Source: Planctomycetia bacterium (GTDB lineage Bacteria; Planctomycetota; UBA8108; SXIK01). From it: a stretch of DNA of 55,787 nucleotides. The position numbers and the translations under genes are program-made. This document shows, one piece after another, positions 34,570-42,430 of this stretch. Below the pieces are notes generated by a model. That model ran no database searches. It worked only from the letters and a program-made list of their open reading frames with translations, and was not told the origin of the DNA. Position 1 is the stretch's first letter, and every line of letters starts with the position of its first letter. The DNA lies in NCBI GenBank assembly GCA_005772855.1, contig SXIK01000047.1, positions 1-55,787 on the forward strand, in the 5' to 3' direction.

Positions 34570-35523
34570 CTACTGCGTGGCCTTGATCGTCTGACTGCGA
34601 AGCAGCTCCGGCACGTGCTCGTCGAGCATCTCAATACCAGTGGCGAACCGTAGATCCGTCATCGTTTTCTCGGTGCTCATCATGCTGGAGGCGACTTGGT
34701 CCACCTGGCCCGAGATGAAATCGGGCTCCTGCCGATTGACGCCGAGCTCGCTGAGCGACCGGATCTTGCTTTCGAGCCGGTCGATCTCGAGCCCGACAAG
34801 CTCCGCGTTGTCGCGAGCCTTCTCAAAGTTACCGAGGCGCACCTTGCACGTCTCGACGTTGTCCTCGAGCGCCTTGCGCACCTTGTGCATATGCGGGTCC
34901 TGGATGTCGGCCGGAATCGACTTGAGCCGCCCATCAATCCGATCCGCCTCCTTACGCACCTGGTCCATGCTGGTCTTCTCGAGGAACTTGCCGAGCGAGT
35001 GTTGCGTGTAGAGAAGCCGCAGGAAGATCCAGAGCAGCCGGTCAAGCCCTTGAAGCTGGAGCGACTCGAGCGGGGGCGGGGAAGTCGCCTGGACCGGGTC
35101 CTTCATGGCCACCGAGAGTCGCCGAAGCTCGAGGCAACGGTCGCGCAATGCCTCAAAGCGTTGCAGTGCGGCGGACGGAAGGCTCTTGACGATTTGCTGC
35201 AAGATCTGTTCAGCGCTCTGGAAGCCATCGCCGCGAGTCACCTTGGCCTCTTGCGCCTCGACGTACCGCTGGTACTTCGGATGAGTGCCAAGCAATCCGA
35301 CGTAGGCGATCTCCCCCGCCAGCACCAGCGGCAGGAAAAACTCGGGCTTGCCGGTCAAGTAGGCAAACACCGAGGCTCCCCCGAAGAAAAGGAGGTTCCA
35401 CCGGTTCAGGAATGCTGACTGCAGGTACTTGCCGAGGGTCACTTCCAAGCTGCTCGATAAATTCGCTGTGCCGGATTGATTTCGCTGTCCGTGATTCCGA
35501 TTCCGACCCGGGCGAGCAAGCAT
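34570..35523 (-). CDS. Coiled-coil membrane protein of the PspA/ABC cluster, unknown
   Basis: A 317-residue protein with a short basic N-terminus and two adjacent membrane segments (LLFFGGASVFAYLTG, PLVLAGEIAYVGLLG), then a 230-residue cytoplasmic helical region. The C-terminal part is strongly coiled coil (RKALEDNVETCKVRLGNFEKARDNAEL and IDRLESKIRSLSELG). I do not recognise a named family. It starts 46 bases after the ABC ATPase gene. Its topology suits a membrane-bound partner or receptor for PspA-like filaments or the AAA motor; that is inference from context. Confidence 0.8.
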   Translation of the reverse strand: MLARPGRNRNHGQRNQSGTANLSSSLEVTLGKYLQSAFLNRWNLLFFGGASVFAYLTGKPEFFLPLVLAGEIAYVGLLGTHPKYQRYVEAQEAKVTRGDGFQSAEQILQQIVKSLPSAALQRFEALRDRCLELRRLSVAMKDPVQATSPPPLESLQLQGLDRLLWIFLRLLYTQHSLGKFLEKTSMDQVRKEADRIDGRLKSIPADIQDPHMHKVRKALEDNVETCKVRLGNFEKARDNAELVGLEIDRLESKIRSLSELGVNRQEPDFISGQVDQVASSMMSTEKTMTDLRFATGIEMLDEHVPELLRSQTIKATQ

Positions 35524-35569
35524 TTTGGATCACCCGGACTCACTCCATCTCGCGTGAGAGTCCCAAAGT

Positions 35570-36487
35570 CTAACCTTTCGTCGCCTGCCTTTCCCCTTCA
35601 ATCCGGATGATGAGGTCGCGGATGGACGAGACCGCGTCCTGAAACCCGGGCTCCCGCTGCATGTCCCTCGAAGGTCTCCTCGACGGTTCAAGGCGCATCT
35701 CCTTCAGGATCGTTCCGGGAGAGTTCGAAAAGATGTGCACACGATCACTCAGGAAGACCGCCTCCTCGATCGAATGCGTGACAAAGAATACGGTAGCCTC
35801 GGCATCCCGCCAGAGCTCCAGCAGGAGGTCTTGCATGCTCATGCGAGTCAGCGGATCAAGGGCCCCGAAGGGTTCGTCCATGAGGATGATGCGAGGCTTC
35901 AGGATCAAGGTGCGGGCGATAGCGACGCGCTGACGCATGCCGCCAGAAAGCTCGTGCGGGTACTTTCTCGCGTCCTTCTCGACGTTCAGGCCAACCTTGC
36001 GGATCCAGTGGCGCCCGCGGACCTCTCGCTCCGAGCGCGGGACACCGTGGCATTCAAGCCCGAATGCGACGTTGGAGAGGACCGTGCGATGGTCGAAGCT
36101 CGTGTAGTCCTGAAAGACCATTCCGCGGTCGGCGCCAGGGCCCATGACTCCCTTGCCCAGCACGCTGACCGAGCCGGAGGTCGGCGGGTGCTGAGGCTCA
36201 AGGCCCGCGATCAGACGAAGGACGGTGCTCTTTCCGCATCCGCTCGGACCCAGGATTGAGATGAACTCGCCCTTTCCGTGAAGGTCATCCACGACGAAGG
36301 AGACGTCCCTGATCGCCGTGAACGCATTCGGCTTACCTGCGTTGTAGGTCTTGGTGACATTACAAAAATCGACCACACGGGGTCCAGCGATGGCCGTGGG
36401 AACACGGCCCGACTCAATGACATCCCCCATTCCTGTTGCCTCGGCGCCTGGCTGCGCTGGCTGACCGGAAGCTGCTGCCCCTTTCAT
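35570..36487 (-). CDS. ABC transporter ATPase, NrtD/TauB/SsuB type
   Basis: A 305-residue nucleotide-binding subunit. Walker A is GPSGCGKST, the Q-loop is VFQDYTSF, the signature is LSGGMRQRVAIA, Walker B is ILMDEPFGALD and the H-loop is VTHSIEEAV. All are intact. An extra 35-residue Ala/Gly/Pro-rich N-terminus precedes the core. The start ATG 36487 overlaps the permease stop (ATGA). A longer open frame reaching 37066 is only the shadow of the permease gene. It energises import by the adjacent permease and the membrane-anchored binding protein. Confidence 0.93.
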   Translation of the reverse strand: MKGAAASGQPAQPGAEATGMGDVIESGRVPTAIAGPRVVDFCNVTKTYNAGKPNAFTAIRDVSFVVDDLHGKGEFISILGPSGCGKSTVLRLIAGLEPQHPPTSGSVSVLGKGVMGPGADRGMVFQDYTSFDHRTVLSNVAFGLECHGVPRSEREVRGRHWIRKVGLNVEKDARKYPHELSGGMRQRVAIARTLILKPRIILMDEPFGALDPLTRMSMQDLLLELWRDAEATVFFVTHSIEEAVFLSDRVHIFSNSPGTILKEMRLEPSRRPSRDMQREPGFQDAVSSIRDLIIRIEGERQATKG

Positions 36488-37293
36488 GCACCCCCCCGGC
36501 CATTGCGGTGAGAGAAGAGCTGGCATTGCACCCAGAAGAGACTTCGGTCGATGGCGTAGGCAATCAACGGGATCAGGAGCAGGACCAGGATCGTGTGGGC
36601 CTTGGGCCCCCGCCGCTGGGACAGATTGATGATCTGCCCGAGTCCGCCGGCCTCTCCCTCGAGCTGCACGCTCTCGACGAGCATGATGTAGCCAAACGCG
36701 ATCCCGAAGAGAACCCGTAGCGAGTTGAAGATGGACGGCAAGGCCAGGGGAAAGAGGACCTTGGAGATTACCTGCCACCTCGACGCACCGAGCGTGTAGG
36801 CCGTGTCGACATAGTGGCCTCCGACATCCTTGATGGCCTGAGTAGCATCCACCATCACAAAGGCCACGCAGGCAATGAATATGAACATGATTTTTTGAGC
36901 CTCGCCAATCCCGAAGAGCGCAAAGGTTAGCGGGATTACAGCCGCAAGCGGGGCATTGCGGCCAAAAAGCGTCATGGGCAAGAAGAACGCCTCGATGCGG
37001 GTGAAGCAGCCGCACAGTACGCCCAACGAGACGCCGACCACCGCCGCCAGCGCAAATCCAAGACACACGCGCCAGAGGCTCGCAGCAAAGTTGCGGGTGA
37101 GCGCACGATCAAACCAGAGCGATGGAAAGGTCGCCAAGGTCTCGGATGGACTCGTGAGAACGAGGGGACTCAGGATGCGCTCCTCGTTTTCGCCGCGAGT
37201 GGCGTACCACCAGACGCCCAGAAAGAAAAGAGCGCAAGCCGCTCCACAAATAAGCGTCTTCCAGTACGGTATCTCTTCGCGGATCTTGAACAT
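36484..37293 (-). CDS. ABC transporter permease, NrtB/TauC/SsuC type
   Basis: A 269-residue inner-membrane protein with about six membrane segments. The first is ICGAACALFFLGVWWYA. The coupling (EAA-like) loop is YVDTAYTLGASRWQVISKVLFPLALPSIFNSLR, and LLVGV-like helices and FGIAFGYIMLVESVQLEGEAGGLG match the nitrate/sulfonate/taurine importer group. Its ATG starts right after the TGA of the binding protein (TGAATG), and its stop overlaps the ATPase start. The imported substrate is not evident. Confidence 0.92.
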   Translation of the reverse strand: MFKIREEIPYWKTLICGAACALFFLGVWWYATRGENEERILSPLVLTSPSETLATFPSLWFDRALTRNFAASLWRVCLGFALAAVVGVSLGVLCGCFTRIEAFFLPMTLFGRNAPLAAVIPLTFALFGIGEAQKIMFIFIACVAFVMVDATQAIKDVGGHYVDTAYTLGASRWQVISKVLFPLALPSIFNSLRVLFGIAFGYIMLVESVQLEGEAGGLGQIINLSQRRGPKAHTILVLLLIPLIAYAIDRSLFWVQCQLFSHRNGRGGA

Positions 37294-39042
37294 TCATTGC
37301 TTCTCGGCAGAATAGACCTTGACCTCGACACGGCGGTTTCTGACGTGGTTGAGAGGGTCCTCCTTGTCGACGGGGACATCCCAGCCCTTACCCTCGGTCG
37401 AGAATTGGTTCGGGTCGAGCTTGGGGTACTTGCGCACCAGGGCCTCCTTCACGGCACTCGCCCGCTGCGCGGAGAGTTGCTTGACGAGGTCCGCGGAGAC
37501 CTGCCCCCTCATCGAGGCGTCCGTGTGACCCACAATCACGATCCGGGCCATGCCGAATTTGCCCACGAGGTCACCGATGCCAACGAGTACGTTCTCCACG
37601 TTCGGATCGTAAAGCTCCTCGACTGCCTTGCCGTTCACTTGCTTCAGGACCTTCTTGCTGAGGTCCCAGCTGTTCGGGAAAAACTGGATCACCACGGTGT
37701 TCGTGAGGATCTCGTCCGACTCGCCTCGAATCTCGCCAACCGTCTTCGGCGTGAACGCAATCTGATACTCATCCTTCTGGGACGAATACTTTGGCTCCTT
37801 GCCGAGCTTCTCGATGAAAGTGAAGTCCATCACCTGGTCGAAGGAGACCGGCGAGTGCTTGATGCTGTTGACCCTTCGATAAAGGTAGTAGCTCTGGCGC
37901 CAGACCCGCTCGAAATTCGCGGGGTTGTTCGCATTCATGAAGAATTGGTAATTCTCGGCCCAGTTGGTGTTGTGGGCATCGGCGAACATGTTGATGGTGT
38001 CGGTGGCGGGGATTTGATATCCCTGCGCCATGAGATCGGCACAGCGCTGCTTCTTCGCGGGATCCTTGAGCTGCTCCATGCCCTCGAAGATACCCCTGAC
38101 GAGAGACTCGATGATCCCCGGATGGTCCTTGGCGAAGTCGGCTCGCGCGAACCAAACGTCCGCGATCAGCTTGTTGGCCGTGGCGGTCGTCACAAGCAAC
38201 TCGTTGCCCGAGACTTTCGACAAGTTGTAGATGTCTGGCGCCCACGAAACGGCGGCGGCGAGGTCGCTCTTGGAGTTGAATGCCGCTGCGGCCTGAAACG
38301 CGTCCTCGGTGAACACCATGTTCACCTCGGCCGGCTGCACTCCACCAGCGACGAGCATGTTCAGCGCGAAATAATGGGACGGGGAGTTCTGCGCGAGCAC
38401 CAGCTTCTTTCCGCGTAGGTCGCTGACGGTCTTGACCAGGCTCTTGCGGACAATGATCCCGTCGCCCCCATTCGACCAGTCCACCTGCTGGTAGATCCGG
38501 GGCATCACGCGTGAGTCCCTTGGCCTGCCAGTCGCGTCGACGATGCGTTCGAGGAAGAGGGGCACCATGTCGAGGGTTGCCCAGCCGATGTGGATGTCGC
38601 CGGTGGAATAGGCATCCTGCATGGTGATCGGGTTGTCGATCAAGACCAGTTCGATCTTGAACTCCTTGCCGTCGGGCGTCTTCCAGACCTTGGCGCCCTT
38701 GAAGCCGTCGTTCGCGAGGATGATGGGTCCCCAACCTGCCCACACGTTGAGAGCGAAGCGCACGGTGTTGTCCACCATCGGCTTGTACGCCGCCGTGCCC
38801 TTGATCTCCGGGAGCCTTTCTGTCGGCCTGAAGCTGTACTCCTTGACGGTCGTAACGCTGTTCGAGTCGGGTGCCTCACTCGGGATGCTGATCGGCTCGC
38901 TCGCCTTGCCCGCCACGCCCTGGCCTCCCTGCGGCCCTCCTTTCGGCGCCAGGACGTCCATCTTCATCACCGCGAAGGTGATGAGCCCTCCGACGACAAG
39001 GAACAGCGCGATGTAGAACGGTGCTTTGGGTTGTCCAGGCAT
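37294..39042 (-). CDS. Membrane-anchored NMT1/NrtA-like binding protein fused to an OmpA peptidoglycan-binding domain
   Basis: 582 residues. One N-terminal membrane anchor (FYIALFLVVGGLITFAVM) is followed by a linker. A periplasmic-binding domain of the NMT1/THI5/NrtA kind covers about residues 85-430 (VRFALNVWAGWGPIILANDGF, IDNPITMQDAYSTGDIHIGWATLDMVP, LRGKKLVLAQNSPSHYF, VSWAPDIYN). The C-terminal 120 residues are an OmpA-like domain: IVIVGHTDASMRG, LSAQRASAVKEAL, then the Asn-x2-Asn/Arg block HVRNRRVEVKVY that binds meso-diaminopimelate. A substrate-binding protein fused to a peptidoglycan anchor is unusual, and it would fix the ABC importer to the cell wall. The next gene (the permease) follows without a gap. 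Confidence 0.9.
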   Translation of the reverse strand: MPGQPKAPFYIALFLVVGGLITFAVMKMDVLAPKGGPQGGQGVAGKASEPISIPSEAPDSNSVTTVKEYSFRPTERLPEIKGTAAYKPMVDNTVRFALNVWAGWGPIILANDGFKGAKVWKTPDGKEFKIELVLIDNPITMQDAYSTGDIHIGWATLDMVPLFLERIVDATGRPRDSRVMPRIYQQVDWSNGGDGIIVRKSLVKTVSDLRGKKLVLAQNSPSHYFALNMLVAGGVQPAEVNMVFTEDAFQAAAAFNSKSDLAAAVSWAPDIYNLSKVSGNELLVTTATANKLIADVWFARADFAKDHPGIIESLVRGIFEGMEQLKDPAKKQRCADLMAQGYQIPATDTINMFADAHNTNWAENYQFFMNANNPANFERVWRQSYYLYRRVNSIKHSPVSFDQVMDFTFIEKLGKEPKYSSQKDEYQIAFTPKTVGEIRGESDEILTNTVVIQFFPNSWDLSKKVLKQVNGKAVEELYDPNVENVLVGIGDLVGKFGMARIVIVGHTDASMRGQVSADLVKQLSAQRASAVKEALVRKYPKLDPNQFSTEGKGWDVPVDKEDPLNHVRNRRVEVKVYSAEKQ

Positions 39043-39210
39043 TTTGTGATCTCAGTCCTTTCAATTGCGTTCAGACACACGAGCCAGGATGCGCTTCTCC
39101 TGGAACTCCGCCAACTCCGCCTCGAGCGATACCGAAACTGAACTTCGGTGCCGCTTTCCAGATGTGAGCGCGGCGCCAACAAGCCAGAGACCCAAAGGCT
39201 GTCAACACTC

Positions 39211-39591
39211 TCACCCCCGGAAGGCCGTTCTTGGCCTGGCCTTCTGCATGGAGCTCAAGATCTGCAGGATGTCGTACGCCGTCAGCTCGCAGAGGAGCTG
39301 CGTGACTTTCGCATGTGTCGGATCGTCGAGCGCTGGCTCAACTTCTTTCATGAGCTTCACGAGTCGGTCTTCCTGCGCCTTCACCTCTGCGTCATTGACC
39401 TGGCCGTCGGCGAGCGCCTCCAGGAAGGAGGCGAGCTGCCGGGCGTAGCCGTCAATCAATGGGGCTCCGGACTTGTCGTCGAACCATTGGATGCGCTTCG
39501 TGGAGCTCTTCACCACGGTGGTGCCTCGCGACGCTGCTTTCGCCCTGGCCGTGGGTCCCTTGAAGGCCTTCTTCGTTTTCTTCTTCGCCAT
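39211..39591 (-). CDS. 126-residue protein of the PspA/AAA cluster, unknown
   Basis: A small soluble protein. The N-terminus is very basic (AKKKTKKAFKGPTARAKAASR). The rest is helical and acidic (FLEALADGQVNDAEVKAQEDRLVKLMKEVEP, LLCELTAYDILQIL). ATG 39591 lies five bases after the AAA ATPase stop, so it is cotranscribed. I do not recognise a family. Its position between the AAA gene and the anchored binding protein suggests an adaptor between motor and transporter; that is inference. The 168 bases downstream of it hold no gene. Confidence 0.75.
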   Translation of the reverse strand: MAKKKTKKAFKGPTARAKAASRGTTVVKSSTKRIQWFDDKSGAPLIDGYARQLASFLEALADGQVNDAEVKAQEDRLVKLMKEVEPALDDPTHAKVTQLLCELTAYDILQILSSMQKARPRTAFRG

Positions 39592-39596
39592 CTTAT

Positions 39597-41408
39597 TCAC
39601 TCTTCGAGGACTTGCCGAATCGCCACCATGCGCTCCTGCAGCCGGGATCGGCCATCCGGTTGCTGCACCTTCGTCTTGAAATCCGGCGGGAGGAAGCTGA
39701 GCTGCGTGCACTCGAGCACCGCCGCAAGCTCCTGAAGCTCCTTTTCAAGCCCCTGCGCCGACGGAATAAACTCCGTGAGTGCCTCCTCAAGGTCCTTCCT
39801 CTGGACGTCCTCCCTCCTCGCTGTCAACGCTCGCCTCCTCGCTGTAACGACGATACTCTCGATGTCGGCCCCGCTCAGCCGCCGATCCGCAGGCAGGCTC
39901 GGGAGTTGCTCCCTCGTGATGTTCACCTTGTTCTTGCGCGCCATCGACAGGAACATGCTTGCCACCTCGGCCTCATCAATTGGGTAAAAGAGTGGAATGT
40001 GAACTTCCGCACGGCCCTGGCGCTTGATATCGATTGGAAGCAGATCCGGTCGACACGTCAGCAGCATCCAGACGATCTTTCCCCTGTAGCGGGTGTCCCC
40101 CATCTGGCTCGCAATCATGCTAAAGACCCGGCTCGAGGTGCCAGAGTCGCCTTCCGCCTGCCGATTCCCGAGCGCGGCATCGGCCTCGTCAATAATAACC
40201 ACGACCGGCCCGAGCGACCGCAGCACGGTCAGGACCTGCTCAAGGTTGCCTTCCGTCTCGCCCACATATTTTGAGCGGAAGTTGCGGAGCTTTACACACG
40301 GGATGGCCATCGAACCGGCATAGCACTCTGCAAGGAAAGTCTTTCCCGTCCCCACCGCGCCGCAGAAAAGGTAGCCCATCGGGGCCGAATCGAGCTTCCC
40401 ACGCACCAGGAGATCAGCATCTTCTCTCAGGCGAGCCTTGGCGGCATCTTGGCCCACGACCAGGTCGAGCGTGTGCTCGGGCTCGACGAACTCGAGGAGT
40501 CCCCGGCACTGCCGTTCGATCATCGTCTTCTTGATTTTCCGAAATCGCTCGGCGTCAATTCGTAGGCCCGAGCGCTTCGCCTGCGACAGGAGAACGTTCA
40601 AGCCAACGAGGCTGAGGCCGTTGGAGACCTGTGCAAGCTCCGTCGTCGAGAACTCCGCCAGTCGCGCAAGGTCGCCCCCGGCTTTTTCGCCGTCGGTAAA
40701 CCATCTGGAGAAGCTTTCCCGCTCGTCCCGACCCGGCATCGGGATCTCGATCGAGGCCACGTGTGGGCTCTGCACGAGCCGCTCGTTGACCTCGGAGAGG
40801 CGATCGGCGACCAGCACAAAGGCCATGTTGATGCGCTTGATGTAGGGGTTCTGCGCCCAGCTCAGAAAGCGAACCAGGTTCGAGCCTTGACCGCGAGCGA
40901 GAGAGTCAATGTCTCCCGACGGTACGAGGTATTGCGCGTAGTCAAAGAAGATCCCGAGCGATTTTCGTTTCGTCGGATCCTCTTCAAGAAGGCACGCGTC
41001 GATGAATCGGTCAAGCCACAGGAGTAGCTTCTCGGTGTCACGCGGCCAGCTCGATGGCTCCCCAAGCCCTGGAGCCACTTGCTGAATCATGGCCTTCAAG
41101 CGCCCGGCATCGCCGCCAGCCTGGGGACGTATACCCCGGGCAAGGTCGTGCTCAAGAATGACATCCCAGGAGCCAAAGACCTGGCCCGCCAGAAACTCCG
41201 AGAGACTCACGTAAGTCTCCACCTCGCCACTGCCCACCCCCGGAGTGACCGTACGGACAAGGTCGTGCACATTTCCGTGCAGCACAAAGACACATGTCGT
41301 TCCAGAAAAATAGAGGTTTGCAAGCTCGCGAGCCCAGGGTGGGAACCCGACGGGCAACTCGGCAACAAGTCCGCTGTCGCCGAGAGAGCCTGTGGAAGCG
41401 CCGCTCAT
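39597..41408 (-). CDS. AAA ATPase, Ycf46/Vps4-like, with degenerate N-terminal AAA domain
   Basis: 603 residues. The C-terminal AAA domain (about 320-560) is complete: Walker A GAVGTGKT with Lys356, the pore loop KYVGETE, Walker B VVVIIDEADAALG, and sensor and Arg-finger region around LTCRPDLLPIDIKRQGRAEVHI, then a C-terminal helical lid (RRLSGADIESIVVTARRRAL). The N-terminal 300 residues resemble a second AAA domain without Walker A (VFVLHGNVHD, then IFFDYAQYL and FVLVADRL), the layout of Ycf46-like ATPases. It sits 48 bases after pspA. By analogy with Vps4 and ESCRT-III it may remodel or disassemble PspA filaments; that is inference. Confidence 0.88.
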   Translation of the reverse strand: MSGASTGSLGDSGLVAELPVGFPPWARELANLYFSGTTCVFVLHGNVHDLVRTVTPGVGSGEVETYVSLSEFLAGQVFGSWDVILEHDLARGIRPQAGGDAGRLKAMIQQVAPGLGEPSSWPRDTEKLLLWLDRFIDACLLEEDPTKRKSLGIFFDYAQYLVPSGDIDSLARGQGSNLVRFLSWAQNPYIKRINMAFVLVADRLSEVNERLVQSPHVASIEIPMPGRDERESFSRWFTDGEKAGGDLARLAEFSTTELAQVSNGLSLVGLNVLLSQAKRSGLRIDAERFRKIKKTMIERQCRGLLEFVEPEHTLDLVVGQDAAKARLREDADLLVRGKLDSAPMGYLFCGAVGTGKTFLAECYAGSMAIPCVKLRNFRSKYVGETEGNLEQVLTVLRSLGPVVVIIDEADAALGNRQAEGDSGTSSRVFSMIASQMGDTRYRGKIVWMLLTCRPDLLPIDIKRQGRAEVHIPLFYPIDEAEVASMFLSMARKNKVNITREQLPSLPADRRLSGADIESIVVTARRRALTARREDVQRKDLEEALTEFIPSAQGLEKELQELAAVLECTQLSFLPPDFKTKVQQPDGRSRLQERMVAIRQVLEE

Positions 41409-41456
41409 CGAGCGTGATCCGGGCGTGGAGGGTGGGAGGAGCCCGAATCCACTTTT

Positions 41457-42218
41457 TTATGCGTTCTCCTTCGAGGCCCGCCTCGACTTTGAAGCCGGGC
41501 CGAGCGCCTTCACCTCTTCCTTCACGCCCACCGTGGCGGGCGTGACGAGGCCCATCTGCACCTCGAACTCGCGCAGCGCTTGATCTGCCATCACCTTTTC
41601 CATCGCCTGCTCGCGCTTGATATCGGCGATTCCTTCGCCCGAGAGGTCGGCGGCGACGCGGGCCTTGGCGCGATTGAGACCGATCTTCTCCTGAATAACC
41701 GTCTCGATCTCGCCAAAATCGGTGGTGACGTCGAACTTGAAGCTGCTGGCGAGCTTCGCCATCTCCGCCTCGGCCTTGCTCATCTTGATTTCGGCGTCGT
41801 ACTTCTGAATCTTTTCGCGGACCTGCCCGAGCCTCGAGCTCGCATGCTTGATCTTGTCGAGGTTGTTCGTGTAGGCCTCCTCGTACATCGCGAGCTGGCC
41901 TTCGTTCTCGGAGAGCTGCTGCTTCGCCTTTTGAAGCTCAAACGCAAACTTCGCCGCCGTGTCGCGGTCACCCGCCTGCAGGTAAGCCTTCACCTTGCCT
42001 TCGAGGTTCGATACGTGCGCCTTGTCATTGGCAACCTGCCGGGACACACGCTCAACGAGCGCACGGTACTGCTCCAGCCCTTCCCTGCCCTCCTTGAGCT
42101 GTGCGACTGCGCTGTCGTATTCGTACTGCATTTGCGCAATTGGATCGGAAGTCCAGAAGTAGTTGGCCAGCTTGTTGATCTGGGCCCTCAGGGTTCGCCA
42201 GAGTTTGCCGAGAATCAT
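41457..42218 (-). CDS. pspA: PspA/IM30 (ESCRT-III-like) membrane-remodelling protein
   Basis: 253 residues, nearly all helical. The N-terminal amphipathic helix and the family block INKLANYFWTSDPIAQMQYEYDSAV are followed by a long coiled-coil hairpin (VSRQVANDKAHVSNLEGKVKAYLQAGDRDTAAKFAFELQKAKQQL) as in PspA/Vipp1. The C-terminal tail (VGVKEEVKALGPASKSRRA) is basic. PspA maintains inner-membrane integrity under stress and belongs to the ESCRT-III superfamily. It is the first gene of the long minus-strand cluster, so its promoter lies in the 212-base gap shared with the phosphatase gene. No pspF, pspB or pspC is present, unlike the enterobacterial system. Confidence 0.92.
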   Translation of the reverse strand: MILGKLWRTLRAQINKLANYFWTSDPIAQMQYEYDSAVAQLKEGREGLEQYRALVERVSRQVANDKAHVSNLEGKVKAYLQAGDRDTAAKFAFELQKAKQQLSENEGQLAMYEEAYTNNLDKIKHASSRLGQVREKIQKYDAEIKMSKAEAEMAKLASSFKFDVTTDFGEIETVIQEKIGLNRAKARVAADLSGEGIADIKREQAMEKVMADQALREFEVQMGLVTPATVGVKEEVKALGPASKSRRASKENA

Positions 42219-42430
42219 CCACGCACCGTGCCTTTCCGAGGATCGCCTCTCCGGGGGAGAGGAAGTGTGTCTTGGCGACCTTTTGACTTGGATTCAGCCC
42301 TGTCTATACACTGCCCCAGAATCGCTGTCAATTCCGGCAGAAAAGCTGGTATTGTTGAGGTCACATGAGCAGGGTGGCCGGGCAACGTGCAAATTTCTGC
42401 GGCGGCCGCCACCGGGGGGGAGGAGAAGCA

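Noticed and set aside
36488-37066. Upstream extension of the ABC ATPase frame
   Set aside because: It lies wholly inside the permease gene, which has clear family motifs; the ATGA-coupled ATG 36487 is the better start.
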